A DNA stretch of 64,000 bases from Candidatus Sulfurimonas marisnigri (GCF_015265475.1 NZ_CP054493.1:806001-870000); one strand, 5' to 3'. Positions 33,077-41,647 are shown, counted from the first letter of the stretch. The notes: generated by a model not told the origin, from the letters alone. Made by a program: numbers and translations.

Positions 33077-33937
33077 TTAAATTTTCTTTTTTGTAAAATA
33101 TATAAATGATCCCAATGCCATAATTAAGAGAGATACTCCGCCTATGAGATAAAATGCATGAACCATATGTGAATAATCATCTATAGCAATTTTAAATACT
33201 ACCATAAGAGATTCTATAAGTAAAGCTATAATAATTGTAATGGAGAATTTTGTTAAAACTTTATACTCTGCATTAGAGTTTTTAGAATAGCTTTTAAATA
33301 CCACCTCTTGTGCAAATACTGTTTTTGCAAGGTCAAAGATTGCCAATCCAAGCGTTAGCGCAATAACAGGTTTAAATATCAACTCTATTGTTAAGCCATC
33401 TTTAAAAAAAAGAGAATTTATAAATTCATACATTGCATAACCGATTGTAAAGAGTGCTAAAGCCATCATAATAGTTGCAGTAAGAAAGTAAAAACTTTTA
33501 CTTACAAGGTTAAAACCATTATGTATTTCAATAAGTCCAAGTCTTTGAAGGAGGGCTGGAATGTTAAAATCAAAAAAGTATATTTTGCCATTCTCTTTTT
33601 TTGCTATTGTAACACAAGTCTCACCTGTAGCACTGCTAATATATGCTTTAGAGATTGCTATATTTGTAGAGTCAAATTGCACTTTTTCAAGCAAGTAGTT
33701 TCTATCTCTACCTAAGGTAATATCACTTGTTTTATTTCTGTAAATATTTTCAGATAATTGAAGCATACTCTCTTCATCACAAACGTACATGAGTTCCAAA
33801 GATGGAAAAACTTTAAAAATATTGCTAAACTTTTTACCTTCTCTCTCACTTAGATTACCAATATTAAAAATAGTTTCCATTAAAAAATTTTCTATATTAT
33901 TGATATTGTTTTTATATATATCCATAAACTCTTGCAT
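33077..33937 (-). CDS. Membrane protein with N-terminal sensor-like domain, nrt operon
   Basis: 286 residues. The first 150 or so are soluble and resemble a small PAS/Cache-type sensor (FPSLELMYVCDEES, SSATGETCVTIAKKENGKIYF), though the family is not certain. Four hydrophobic segments follow (about 152-172, 184-202, 233-250 and 260-280). The gene starts 20 bases after nrtD with an AAGGA site and its stop TAA is one base before the ATG of the PP2C/kinase gene, so the two were probably translated together. A role in sensing for the kinase/phosphatase is inference. Confidence 0.65.
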   Translation of the reverse strand: MQEFMDIYKNNINNIENFLMETIFNIGNLSEREGKKFSNIFKVFPSLELMYVCDEESMLQLSENIYRNKTSDITLGRDRNYLLEKVQFDSTNIAISKAYISSATGETCVTIAKKENGKIYFFDFNIPALLQRLGLIEIHNGFNLVSKSFYFLTATIMMALALFTIGYAMYEFINSLFFKDGLTIELIFKPVIALTLGLAIFDLAKTVFAQEVVFKSYSKNSNAEYKVLTKFSITIIIALLIESLMVVFKIAIDDYSHMVHAFYLIGGVSLLIMALGSFIYFTKKKI

Positions 33938-33957
33938 TCTATTCCTTGTTTATTAAA

Positions 33958-34752
33958 CTACTCGTCATCTTTTGCAAACTTTTCATATAAAAAGCTTAAA
34001 ATAGCTTCTCTACATCTGATATACTCTGGGTCACTTTGAAGCTCGACTCTATTTCTTGGACGCGCTAGATTTACTTCTAGAATCTCGCCTATTGTTGCAT
34101 CAGGCCCATTTGTCATCATTATAACTCTGTCACTTAGTAAAACTGCTTCGTCGATATCATGTGTGATAACTATAACAGTGTTTTTTACTTTTTGTTGAAT
34201 TCTCATTAAATGCTCTTGCAAATTGGCTCTGGTTAGAGAGTCAAGTGCACCAAATGGCTCATCCATAAGCAGTACTTTTGGTTTAATAGCTAGTGCTCTG
34301 GCTATTCCGACTCTTTGCTTCATTCCGCCGCTTATCTCATCAGGCAGCTTGTCTTTTGCATGATCTAGATTTACCATACTTACAAACTTTTCAACTCTCT
34401 GTCTTAATTCAGAAGAATTTAACTCAGGCATAACTTTTTTTACCGCCATCTCTATATTTTGGTAGACTGTAAGCCACGGAAGCAAAGAGTGGTTTTGAAA
34501 AACAACTGCACGTTCAGGTCCTGGACCCATTACATGTTTGTTCTCAAGCAAAATTGTACCTTGAGTTTGTGAGTCAAGACCGGAAATCATGTTAAGAAGT
34601 GTACTTTTGCCACACCCGCTATGGCCAATTATAGAGATAATTTCATTCTCTTTAATTTCCAGATTTACATCAGTAACAGCAACATAGTCATCTTTGCCAG
34701 GAATTGGAAATCTTTTTTCAATGTTATTTAAACTTAAAAACTTTGTTCTCAT
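33958..34752 (-). CDS. nrtD: Nitrate ABC transporter ATP-binding protein (NrtD type)
   Basis: 264 residues. Walker A GHSGCGKST (about 43-51), ABC signature SGGMKQR (about 141), Walker B LLMDEPFGALD (about 160) and the switch histidine in VITHDIDEA are all present. The protein is a single ATPase domain without the NrtA-like fusion of cyanobacterial NrtC, so it corresponds to NrtD/NasD. It starts inside the nrtB stop. With nrtA-nrtB it imports nitrate or nitrite; bicarbonate (CmpABCD) or taurine-type substrates are alternatives, made unlikely by the neighbouring narB. Confidence 0.92.
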   Translation of the reverse strand: MRTKFLSLNNIEKRFPIPGKDDYVAVTDVNLEIKENEIISIIGHSGCGKSTLLNMISGLDSQTQGTILLENKHVMGPGPERAVVFQNHSLLPWLTVYQNIEMAVKKVMPELNSSELRQRVEKFVSMVNLDHAKDKLPDEISGGMKQRVGIARALAIKPKVLLMDEPFGALDSLTRANLQEHLMRIQQKVKNTVIVITHDIDEAVLLSDRVIMMTNGPDATIGEILEVNLARPRNRVELQSDPEYIRCREAILSFLYEKFAKDDE

Positions 34753-35567
34753 TATGCTCTACCTCTCTTTGTATAATCAAAATAATCTGCAATTTTGCCC
34801 ATTATCAAGTCTAAAAGGTAACCGATTAGACCAACTACAATAATACCTATGATAATATTGTGATAGTTGAGGTTATTATACTCATCCCAAATCCAAAAAC
34901 CTATACCAATACCACCAGTTAACATCTCAGCTGCAACAATAACCAGCCAAGCAATACCAAGGGAGAGCCTCATCCCTGTAAATATATATGGGACAGACAC
35001 CGGTAAAATAATCTGAACTATTTTCTCCATTGGTGAAAACCTTAAAACTTTCGCAACATTCATATAGTCCTCACTAACACTTTTTACTCCAAGAGCCGTA
35101 TTTATAATAATAGGCCAGATAGAAGTAATAAAGATGGTTGAAATAGCTGTCATATTTATATCTTGAAATATAAATAGAAGCAAAGGCAACCATGCTAAAG
35201 GAGATACGGGTTTAAATATCTGTATAAATGGATCAAATGCATATTGGGCACTTTTGCTCATTCCAACAAGCAGACCAAGAGGTACACCAACTAAAATTGC
35301 TAGCACAAACCCTGCAAAAACTCTTTTTAGGGAAGCCATGATTTGCCAAAATATACCTTTGTCATCTTGATTGTTTACATAAAAAGGGTCAGATAAAACA
35401 CCAGTAATCTCATCTCCATCTTCATTAGTACCACCAAAGGCTGCTACATAAGTATCACTTGGTGTAGGAAATTCCTCAACCACATTTGATAGTCCAGACC
35501 AAAACTGGATTATAAATAGTAGTACTAACAGTGGTAATACTATTTTTTTAATTGTCTCTTTATTCAT
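34752..35567 (-). CDS. nrtB: Nitrate ABC transporter permease
   Basis: 271 residues with about six membrane segments. The cytoplasmic EAA-type loop that docks the ATPase is visible around FSPMEKIVQIILPVSVPYIF. Residues 20-80 contain a periplasmic loop rich in Asp and Gly (GGTNEDGDEITG). The family is the NrtB/SsuC-type permeases. It overlaps nrtD by one base (TAATG-type) and lies 155 bases after nrtA, an interval that holds two inverted repeats. Confidence 0.92.
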   Translation of the reverse strand: MNKETIKKIVLPLLVLLFIIQFWSGLSNVVEEFPTPSDTYVAAFGGTNEDGDEITGVLSDPFYVNNQDDKGIFWQIMASLKRVFAGFVLAILVGVPLGLLVGMSKSAQYAFDPFIQIFKPVSPLAWLPLLLFIFQDINMTAISTIFITSIWPIIINTALGVKSVSEDYMNVAKVLRFSPMEKIVQIILPVSVPYIFTGMRLSLGIAWLVIVAAEMLTGGIGIGFWIWDEYNNLNYHNIIIGIIVVGLIGYLLDLIMGKIADYFDYTKRGRA

Positions 35568-35605
35568 TTAAACTTCCTTATGTAAATTATTTACTTGTAA
35601 CTTAG

Positions 35606-35682
35606 ATTTGCACATGTAAGTACTTAGTATGTTAACGGACTGAAAACATATATAAAATTTCTAGGTACTTACATCTGCAAAT
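35606..35682 (-). repeat. Imperfect inverted repeat in the nrtA-nrtB gap
   Basis: Arms 35606-35623 and 35665-35682 (18 bases each, one mismatch) read ATTTGCACATGTAAGTAC and its near complement. They enclose about 41 bases. In the nrt transcript this would fold into a long stem; it lacks a following U-run, so it is not a plain intrinsic terminator on this strand. Confidence 0.7.
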
Positions 35683-35689
35683 ATTGAGT

Positions 35690-35714
35690 GACATAAAGGG
35701 TAATCCTTTATGTC
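35690..35714 (-). terminator. Hairpin directly after nrtA
   Basis: A perfect 10-base-pair stem (GACATAAAGG with loop GTAAT on the plus strand) lies 7 bases past the nrtA stop. It may protect nrtA mRNA or partly stop transcription, a common way to make more binding protein than permease. On the nrt strand no T-run follows. Confidence 0.55.
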
Positions 35715-35721
35715 GTTATCT

Positions 35722-37101
35722 TTATTTTATTACAAACTTAGGGTCTGCACATCCAGCAGGTCCATAAGGACATACATAGTTTGGTTGCTCAGTTTTAACA
35801 CTCCATTTATTAACTTTTAAAAGTTCTTCTTTAGATACTTTTGACTCATCAATCCCTGTAGAGAAGATATACTCAACAGCTTTATTAGGATCCCAAACTT
35901 TTCCATCCATAAACATGTTGTACTTGTCTACACCATCTTTTTTCCATGCACTTGGTGGTAGGCTGTACCCAATCTCTTTTGCTACTTCTGCAAAAAGGTC
36001 TGGTCTATAAACAGACTCTATAACTTTTTTCATATCTACAGCTTTGTCAATTTGACCCCATCTATACATTTGAGTTATAAACCACATTCCATGTGAATAG
36101 TATGGATATGCTGCATAGTAGTTAGCAAAAACATTAAACATTGGGTTTGCTTCAGACTTTTGACCTTTTAAGTACTGAAATGTACCAGTCATTGATTTTT
36201 CAAGAACACTTACAGGAGCATTTACATAGTTCTTTTTACTTAAAATCTTAGCTGCTTCTTTACGATTTTCCCATGATGTATCAAGCCAAATTTGAGCTTC
36301 TAAAATCGCTTTCATTACAGCTTTTGTAGTCTCTGGATTTTTCTTGATAAAATCAGCTCTCGTTTGAAGAACTTTTTCAGGGTTGTTATTCCAGATATCG
36401 TAGTTTGTTACAAGTGTAGAACCTTTTTTCTTTAAAACAATTCTCTCATTCCAAGGCTCACCAACACAGTAACCTTCAATATTACCAGCGATTAAGTTAG
36501 AAGGCATTGTGGGTGGCGGAAAAGGTTTGATAGTAGTATCACGGTCAGGAACTATCCCAGAAGATGCCATCCAATATCTTAACTCGTAGTTATGAGTAGA
36601 AACAGGGTGAACCATACCAAATGAAAGAGGTTGATAATTTGAACCCTCTGCTTTATGTTTTGCATCTATATATTTTTTAAGTGACTCTGATGTTAATGGA
36701 CGAGAAGTTTTATCCATACCGTACTTTTCCATGCTTTTAATGATTTTATTACCAAAAGTGATGCCATTACCATTAAAATCAAGACTAAGAACAGCTTGAA
36801 GATTAGCATTTCCATTTATTCCAAGAGTTGCGGCAATGGGCATACCCGCTAGTGCGTGAGAAAAATCATACTCTCCACTAATAACCTTTTGTTGAATCCC
36901 CGGCCAGCCGCCACCCTCTTTAACTACATGTACATCTAAACCATATTTATCAAAGAAACCTTTTTCTTCAGCAATTACAATAGGTGCACAGTCAGTCAGT
37001 GCTATAAAACCTATAGTTAATTTTGTTTTCTCCGGTGCTGCCATCATTGAAGCAGTTACAACTGAAAGACCTAATCCGATTCTTACTATTTTAGCTAACA
37101 T
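35722..37101 (-). CDS. nrtA: Nitrate ABC transporter substrate-binding protein
   Basis: 459 residues, NrtA/CmpA family. A signal peptide is present (hydrophobic 5-20, cleavage probably after MMAAP region), with no lipobox cysteine. Family segments: IGFIALTDCAPIVIAEEKGF (about 29-48), WPGIQQKVISGEYDFSHALA, and YCVGEPWNERIV. CmpA binds bicarbonate and NrtA nitrate with very similar folds; nitrate is preferred because narB lies divergently next door. It is the first gene of the seven-gene minus-strand operon. Confidence 0.92.
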   Translation of the reverse strand: MLAKIVRIGLGLSVVTASMMAAPEKTKLTIGFIALTDCAPIVIAEEKGFFDKYGLDVHVVKEGGGWPGIQQKVISGEYDFSHALAGMPIAATLGINGNANLQAVLSLDFNGNGITFGNKIIKSMEKYGMDKTSRPLTSESLKKYIDAKHKAEGSNYQPLSFGMVHPVSTHNYELRYWMASSGIVPDRDTTIKPFPPPTMPSNLIAGNIEGYCVGEPWNERIVLKKKGSTLVTNYDIWNNNPEKVLQTRADFIKKNPETTKAVMKAILEAQIWLDTSWENRKEAAKILSKKNYVNAPVSVLEKSMTGTFQYLKGQKSEANPMFNVFANYYAAYPYYSHGMWFITQMYRWGQIDKAVDMKKVIESVYRPDLFAEVAKEIGYSLPPSAWKKDGVDKYNMFMDGKVWDPNKAVEYIFSTGIDESKVSKEELLKVNKWSVKTEQPNYVCPYGPAGCADPKFVIK

Positions 37102-37267
37102 ATATTCTCCTTAAATCTACATTTAAAAAATGTCGTTGAGAAATTATACGATTAAATATATAGTTAATAAGCAATATTTTGATTAATTTTTATACAATAT
37201 ATCTTAATTCTACATTAAACTTATGTTATTATAATAGTATTAATTTAATTGAAATAGGTTCTATATA
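37102..37267. promoter_or_regulatory. Divergent nrtA/narB control region
   Basis: 166 AT-rich bases between divergent genes. A TATAAT at 37230-37235 lies 33 bases before narB and is a likely -10 box for it. TATACAAT-like sequences near 37190 could serve either direction. No recognisable NtrC, Crp/Fnr or riboswitch signature was found. Confidence 0.45.
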
Positions 37268-39247
37268 ATGATAAAGTCAGTGTGTGGGTATTGTGGTGTT
37301 GGTTGTGGATTGGAGTATGACGAGAGTAAGCTTATTGGAGATGTTGCATATCCTATTAATGAGGGCAAGTTATGTTCTAAAGGTATATCAGAACTTGTAA
37401 GTATTGATACATCCACAAGACTGCTAAGACCGCAGATGAGAGATAATATAAGTGATGAGTATAAGGTAAGTTCTTGGGATGAGTCTATAAGAGTTATTGC
37501 TGATAAAGTAAAAAAAACAAAACCTAAAAAGATAGGTTTCTATCTCTCTGGGCAACTTTTAACGGAAGACTACTATATTGCAAACAAGTTGGGAAAAGGT
37601 TTTATTGGCACAAATAATGTAGATACAAACTCTCGTACATGTATGTCAAGTGCGGTTGTTGCTTATAAAAAATCTATCGGTGCTGATTTTGTTCCCCTTA
37701 GAATGGAAGATATTTTCAGCAGTGACCTGCTTATACTAACTGGTGCCAATACCGCTGAAGCACATGTAGTGTTTCATAACCAGATAAAAAAGGCTAAAAA
37801 GCAAGGGCTAAAAGTAATTGTAATAGACCCAAGATATACAGAAACGGCAAAAATTGCTGATTTGTATCTACCTATAAAAGCTGGTGGTGATATAGACTTT
37901 TTCAATCTAATTTCAAAACGTTTAATCGATGAAGCGTTATATGACAAAGAGTTTGTAGATTTACATGTAAACAATTTTGAACTCTTACAAAACAAGTTTA
38001 AAAGAGTTCCTGTAACTAAAATGTTAAAAAGAACTGGATTGACTAAAGAGCAGTTTGAATGGTTTTGGATGTTTTATAAAAACAGTAAAAATATTATAAC
38101 GGCTTGGACTATGGGACTTAACCAATCTGTTCAGGGTGTTGATAAAAATTTAGCACTCATAAATACTCATCTTTTAACAGGAAGGATATTTAAGCCTGGA
38201 AATGGACCACTTAGTCTTACCGGTCAGCCTAATGCTATGGGCGGCAGAGAAGTTGGAGGTTTGTCTACTGTGTTAGCTGTTCATTTGGGTTTTGATGTAA
38301 AGTCTATTAATAAGGTATCAAAGTTTTGGGGTACGAATAAAATTTATAACAAACCTGGACTTACTGCAACGCAGATGCTTGAAGCGGACCTGGATCTGCT
38401 GATAATTTGCCACACTGACCCAATCTATCATCTTCCAAACAGACATAAGATGGAGAAGTTAATTCAAAAAATACCTATGGTTGTAGAGATAAATGCATAT
38501 GAGAATAGTGAGACTTCTAAGTTTGCCCATATAAGATTACCTGCAGCTCCATGGGGAGAAAAAGAGGGTACTCAGACAAACCTAGATAGAAGTATTACAA
38601 AGCAGGAGAAGCTGTCACGCACATCAATTGATTGCAAGGCTGATTGGCAAATATTTCAACTTTTGGCATTGGAATTGGGTTTTGAAAAAGAGTTTAGTTA
38701 TAAAAATACAAAAGAGATTTTTCAAGAGTATCAGGAGATGACAAAGTTAAACGATCATATGGATATTCATTTGGCTAATTATGATGAATTGTCAGATAAA
38801 CCTTTTGTGTGGGGTGAAAATATTAAAGGCTTTTTAACAAAAGATAAAAAAGCCAACCTTTATTTTCTAGAAAACAAACTGCTTAGTGAAAAAACAAACC
38901 TGATATATCCGTTTGTCCTCTTGACCGGTCGTACAAGAGACCAGTGGCATAGCGGCACAAAAACAAATCTGCCAAAAACACTATTAAAGTATAAAGCACT
39001 TGAATTTGTAGAGATAAATAGCGAAGATGCAAAATTATTAAATATAAAAAGTGATGATATAGTAGCTGTCACATCGCTCCGAGGAACAATAACTACAGTA
39101 GCTATAGTAACTGATAATATAAATAGAAAAACTATTTTTATGCCAATTAGTAATAGGGATATAAACTATTTAACTAACGATTTACTAGACAGTGAGTCTT
39201 TTGAGCCTGACTATAACTACAGTGCAGTAAAAATTACTAAGGTATAA
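37268..39247 (+). CDS. narB: Assimilatory nitrate reductase catalytic subunit (NarB type)
   Basis: 659 residues. N-terminal [4Fe-4S] ligands are C6, C9, C13 and C36 (CGYCGVGC then KLCSKG). The molybdenum ligand is the cysteine in NSRTCMSS (C125). Further molybdopterin-binding stretches include GPLSLTGQPNAMGGREVGG and LTGRTRDQWHSGTKT. It lacks the C-terminal [2Fe-2S] or flavin domain of NasA, so it is the ferredoxin/flavodoxin-type NarB. No Tat signal is present, arguing for a cytoplasmic assimilatory enzyme rather than NapA. Nitrite reductase is not in the window. Confidence 0.88.
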   Translation: MIKSVCGYCGVGCGLEYDESKLIGDVAYPINEGKLCSKGISELVSIDTSTRLLRPQMRDNISDEYKVSSWDESIRVIADKVKKTKPKKIGFYLSGQLLTEDYYIANKLGKGFIGTNNVDTNSRTCMSSAVVAYKKSIGADFVPLRMEDIFSSDLLILTGANTAEAHVVFHNQIKKAKKQGLKVIVIDPRYTETAKIADLYLPIKAGGDIDFFNLISKRLIDEALYDKEFVDLHVNNFELLQNKFKRVPVTKMLKRTGLTKEQFEWFWMFYKNSKNIITAWTMGLNQSVQGVDKNLALINTHLLTGRIFKPGNGPLSLTGQPNAMGGREVGGLSTVLAVHLGFDVKSINKVSKFWGTNKIYNKPGLTATQMLEADLDLLIICHTDPIYHLPNRHKMEKLIQKIPMVVEINAYENSETSKFAHIRLPAAPWGEKEGTQTNLDRSITKQEKLSRTSIDCKADWQIFQLLALELGFEKEFSYKNTKEIFQEYQEMTKLNDHMDIHLANYDELSDKPFVWGENIKGFLTKDKKANLYFLENKLLSEKTNLIYPFVLLTGRTRDQWHSGTKTNLPKTLLKYKALEFVEINSEDAKLLNIKSDDIVAVTSLRGTITTVAIVTDNINRKTIFMPISNRDINYLTNDLLDSESFEPDYNYSAVKITKV

Positions 39248-39275
39248 GAAGTTGTGGTTTAATTTTACAGGCTCT

Positions 39276-39521
39276 TTATTTTACATCTTTACCATTGATA
39301 ATATTAACTATTTCTTCTATACTTAAGAGTTTACCTGTACTTATAACCTCACCATCTATAACTAATGATGGTGTGCTTATAACTCCATAGTCCATAATTT
39401 TTTGTATATCTTCAACTTTTTCTACACTATGGAATCCGCCAATTTTAGCTACTGCTTGTTTTGCAGCTTCTTCTAATGTTTTACACTTTGTACAGCCTGT
39501 GCCAAGTATCTCTATCTTCAT
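39276..39521 (-). CDS. Small thioredoxin-fold protein (redox-active disulfide type)
   Basis: 81 residues. LGTGCTKCKTLEEA places the redox pair at C10 and C13, and the cis-proline region is VISTPSLVIDG. Such mini-thioredoxins are often encoded beside ArsP/DUF318 permeases, as here (45 bases downstream of the permease). The partner and substrate are unknown. Confidence 0.88.
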   Translation of the reverse strand: MKIEILGTGCTKCKTLEEAAKQAVAKIGGFHSVEKVEDIQKIMDYGVISTPSLVIDGEVISTGKLLSIEEIVNIINGKDVK

Positions 39522-39566
39522 TTTAATTTTTCCTTTTTATATTCTTCTTGAACTTACTTTGCAAGT

Positions 39567-40514
39567 TTATAATATCAAATTAAATAGATAACCTATAGCG
39601 ATTATCCCAAAACCAACAATCCCAAAAAATAGAACAATCAACTTAGTGTGTATTATTCTTTTAAGTATCAAAGCCTCAGGAAGGCTCAGAGCAGTTACCG
39701 CCATCATAAAGCTTAGAGCGGTTCCAAGTAGCATTCCTTTGCTGACAAGTACTTCAACTAGTGGCATTACTCCAGCTGCGTTACTATACATCGGTATTCC
39801 CATTAAAACAGCAACTAAAACAGCAAAAGGATTATCTGCTCCTGCATATTTTGCTATAAAGTCTGCTGGAATATAGCCATGTATGAATGCTCCAACTCCA
39901 ACACCGATAAGCACATAGAGATATATTTTTTTAAATATATCAAGCGTATACTCAGATGCTTCTTTTACTCGCTCTTTAAATGTAAGTTTTATTTTAAGTT
40001 TATCTAATTCTCCATCCATTGGTGTCACATCAAGTAAAATATATTTCTCCATCTTCATTCGACCTATGAAGTATCCACCAAGTGTTGAAACTAATAATCC
40101 AAATCCAATATATACAGCCGTAATTTTCCAACCAAATATACCAAACAGAAGTGCTATAGCTATCTCATTGTTTAAAGGAGAGCTAATAAGAAATGAGAAA
40201 GTTACGCCAAGAGGAATACGAGCTTGAATAAAACCTAAGAACAGAGGAATGGCACTACAGCTGCAAAATGGTGTGATAATACCAAAAAGTGAAGCTAAAA
40301 CATTGCCGAAAAATGGTGATTTACCTTGAAGGTAAGCTCTTACATACTCCGTGTTAAAGTGAGTTCTTAAGTATGAGACAATAAAGATAATTGTAATAAG
40401 TAAAAACCAGATTTTTATGGTGTCATAGATAAAAAAGTTAATTGCATCAGCTAAATTACCTTGCATATTTAAAAGATTATATATAAAATAATCAACGCTC
40501 TCTTTCCACATCAT
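39567..40514 (-). CDS. ArsP-type permease (UPF0718/DUF318 family)
   Basis: 315 residues with about eight membrane segments. The cysteine motif ITPFCSCSAIPLF and SFLISSPLNNEIAI are family hallmarks. In Campylobacter, ArsP exports trivalent organoarsenicals using such cysteines; many other members have unknown substrates. The ATG overlaps the stop of the methyltransferase remnant and its GGAGG site lies inside that remnant. It precedes the mini-thioredoxin. Confidence 0.85.
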   Translation of the reverse strand: MMWKESVDYFIYNLLNMQGNLADAINFFIYDTIKIWFLLITIIFIVSYLRTHFNTEYVRAYLQGKSPFFGNVLASLFGIITPFCSCSAIPLFLGFIQARIPLGVTFSFLISSPLNNEIAIALLFGIFGWKITAVYIGFGLLVSTLGGYFIGRMKMEKYILLDVTPMDGELDKLKIKLTFKERVKEASEYTLDIFKKIYLYVLIGVGVGAFIHGYIPADFIAKYAGADNPFAVLVAVLMGIPMYSNAAGVMPLVEVLVSKGMLLGTALSFMMAVTALSLPEALILKRIIHTKLIVLFFGIVGFGIIAIGYLFNLIL

Positions 40515-40693
40515 TTGCCTCCATCTTTATTTAAATTCCACTCAATAGTTTGAAGGTTTTTCCAACTTTTCTGAGGTGTTTTAACTTCAAATGAGTAGAA
40601 TAAATCACTGTCAAAGCTTACATTTGTAAAAATCGAAGCATATTCTAAAACAACATTTCCAGTGCTGCATGCTACATCTAAAACATCACTCAT
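40511..40693 (-). pseudogene. Collapsed SAM-methyltransferase copy
   Basis: 60 residues in two pieces. MSDVLDVACSTGNVVLEYAS matches residues around the SAM motif of the intact methyltransferase at 44622-45437, and SFEVKTPQKSWKNLQT matches a region about 100 residues later; everything between, the N-terminus and the C-terminus are missing. The Gly of DVACGTG is Ser here. It is still coupled by ATGA overlaps to the HugZ-like gene before it and the permease after it, so it may survive as a translational bridge. Confidence 0.85.
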
Positions 40694-41175
40694 TTATTTC
40701 CTCCGTGATGTCCACTTCCACCTGTTCGAGCTACTAATTCATTCATATTTTCTCCACCGATTAAGTAAGCTTCACCAAAACCAAATGTAGCTTCACCAGC
40801 TTTTACTTCCAACTCAAACAGATTAAAATCTTTCATCTTTTTAAGCATTTCAACCATAGAAGTATCAAACTTTTCATTATAAAGAGCAAACACCTCTTCA
40901 AAACGCTCCGCATCTCTTTGTATTATACTTGATTTGCACTGTAGAGATATACGTTTTCTTGCAAAAAGATTTTCTGTCTTGCTTTCATCTTCAATAAAAA
41001 ACAGAGATGCATTTGGGTTTGCCTGTATGTTTTTGGCATGTGTTGCTATGTTTGATATATAGATGTAAAAATGATTGTTATCATAAATATAAGGAGCGTA
41101 TGACGAAAAAGGATTGTTGTTACTATCTATGGTTGCTATAACTGCTGTTTTAATATTTGAAATAAAGTTTTTCAT
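40690..41175 (-). CDS. HugZ-like haem/FMN-binding split-barrel protein
   Basis: 161 residues from ATG at 41175, which follows an AGAGAG site; upstream in-frame starts read through an AT-rich leader. The pyridoxamine-phosphate-oxidase-like split barrel is seen in TAVIATIDSNNNPFSSYAPY and ANPNASLFFIEDE. The C-terminal tail TGGSGHHGGNK is histidine-rich as in the HugZ haem oxygenases of Helicobacter and Campylobacter, where it supplies a haem ligand. Haem degradation is inferred, not shown. It is the first gene of the permease operon. Confidence 0.75.
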   Translation of the reverse strand: MKNFISNIKTAVIATIDSNNNPFSSYAPYIYDNNHFYIYISNIATHAKNIQANPNASLFFIEDESKTENLFARKRISLQCKSSIIQRDAERFEEVFALYNEKFDTSMVEMLKKMKDFNLFELEVKAGEATFGFGEAYLIGGENMNELVARTGGSGHHGGNK

Positions 41176-41234
41176 CAATTCTCTCTTTTTTAGTAAGTTT
41201 AGCATAATCAACTTCAAAATATTAAAAAAAGATG

Positions 41235-41348
41235 TATAATTTCGCACTCAAATTATAGGTTCACTTTAGCAGAACCTTTGGGTCAAAAGAAATACCACTC
41301 AGTGGTATTTTAGGTTTTTTTGGCTGTGTTTGATAATGTTTATCAAAC
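41235..41348 (+). ncRNA. Hairpin-rich leader: candidate small RNA or attenuator
   Basis: TATAAT at 41235-41240 is a possible -10 box. Downstream lie three stems: AGGTTC/GAACCT (41257-41277), AAATACCA/TGGTATTT (41290-41310) followed by a seven-T run at 41315-41321, and GTTTGATA/TATCAAAC (41328-41348). The second stem plus T-run is a good intrinsic terminator, yet no protein gene on this strand precedes it. It could end a transcript of about 75 bases or attenuate the operon starting at 41387. The same DNA also holds possible promoters for the divergent HugZ-like gene. Confidence 0.5.
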
Positions 41349-41386
41349 GGTGATCTCACGTAGAATTATTTATTTATGAGGGCGTA

Positions 41387-41635
41387 ATGAACGTTTCTGA
41401 TGTAGTGTTTGAAATGGAACTTGGTGGCGTTGATGAAGCAGATATTGCTGATATCGTTTTACTTTGCGAGGACAAAGGATTTAATCGTAATTTTATAGAT
41501 GAAGAACTAGTTAAGCTAGGTTATCCAAAACTTTTTACTATAGATTATGATGCATATAATGAATACGATGGTTGGGAAGATGATGAGTATGACTCAGTTC
41601 AAAAATTTCCACATAAACGTAGTTATACTGACTAG
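41387..41635 (+). CDS. Small acidic protein of unknown function
   Basis: 82 residues, strongly acidic toward the C-terminus (YDAYNEYDGWEDDEYDS). The N-terminal half (VDEADIADIVLLCEDKGF, FIDEELVKLGYPKLFTIDYD) looks helical. Not recognised as a named family. A GAGGGCG site precedes the ATG. It is 12 bases before the SnoaL-like gene and probably opens the glutaminase operon. Confidence 0.65.
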   Translation: MNVSDVVFEMELGGVDEADIADIVLLCEDKGFNRNFIDEELVKLGYPKLFTIDYDAYNEYDGWEDDEYDSVQKFPHKRSYTD

Positions 41636-41647
41636 AAAGAAACAAAT

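Noticed and set aside
37268-39247. Periplasmic nitrate reductase NapA or formate dehydrogenase
   Set aside because: No Tat signal, shorter length and the nitrate transporter next door favour NarB; formate dehydrogenase usually has selenocysteine or cysteine in a different context and partner subunits.
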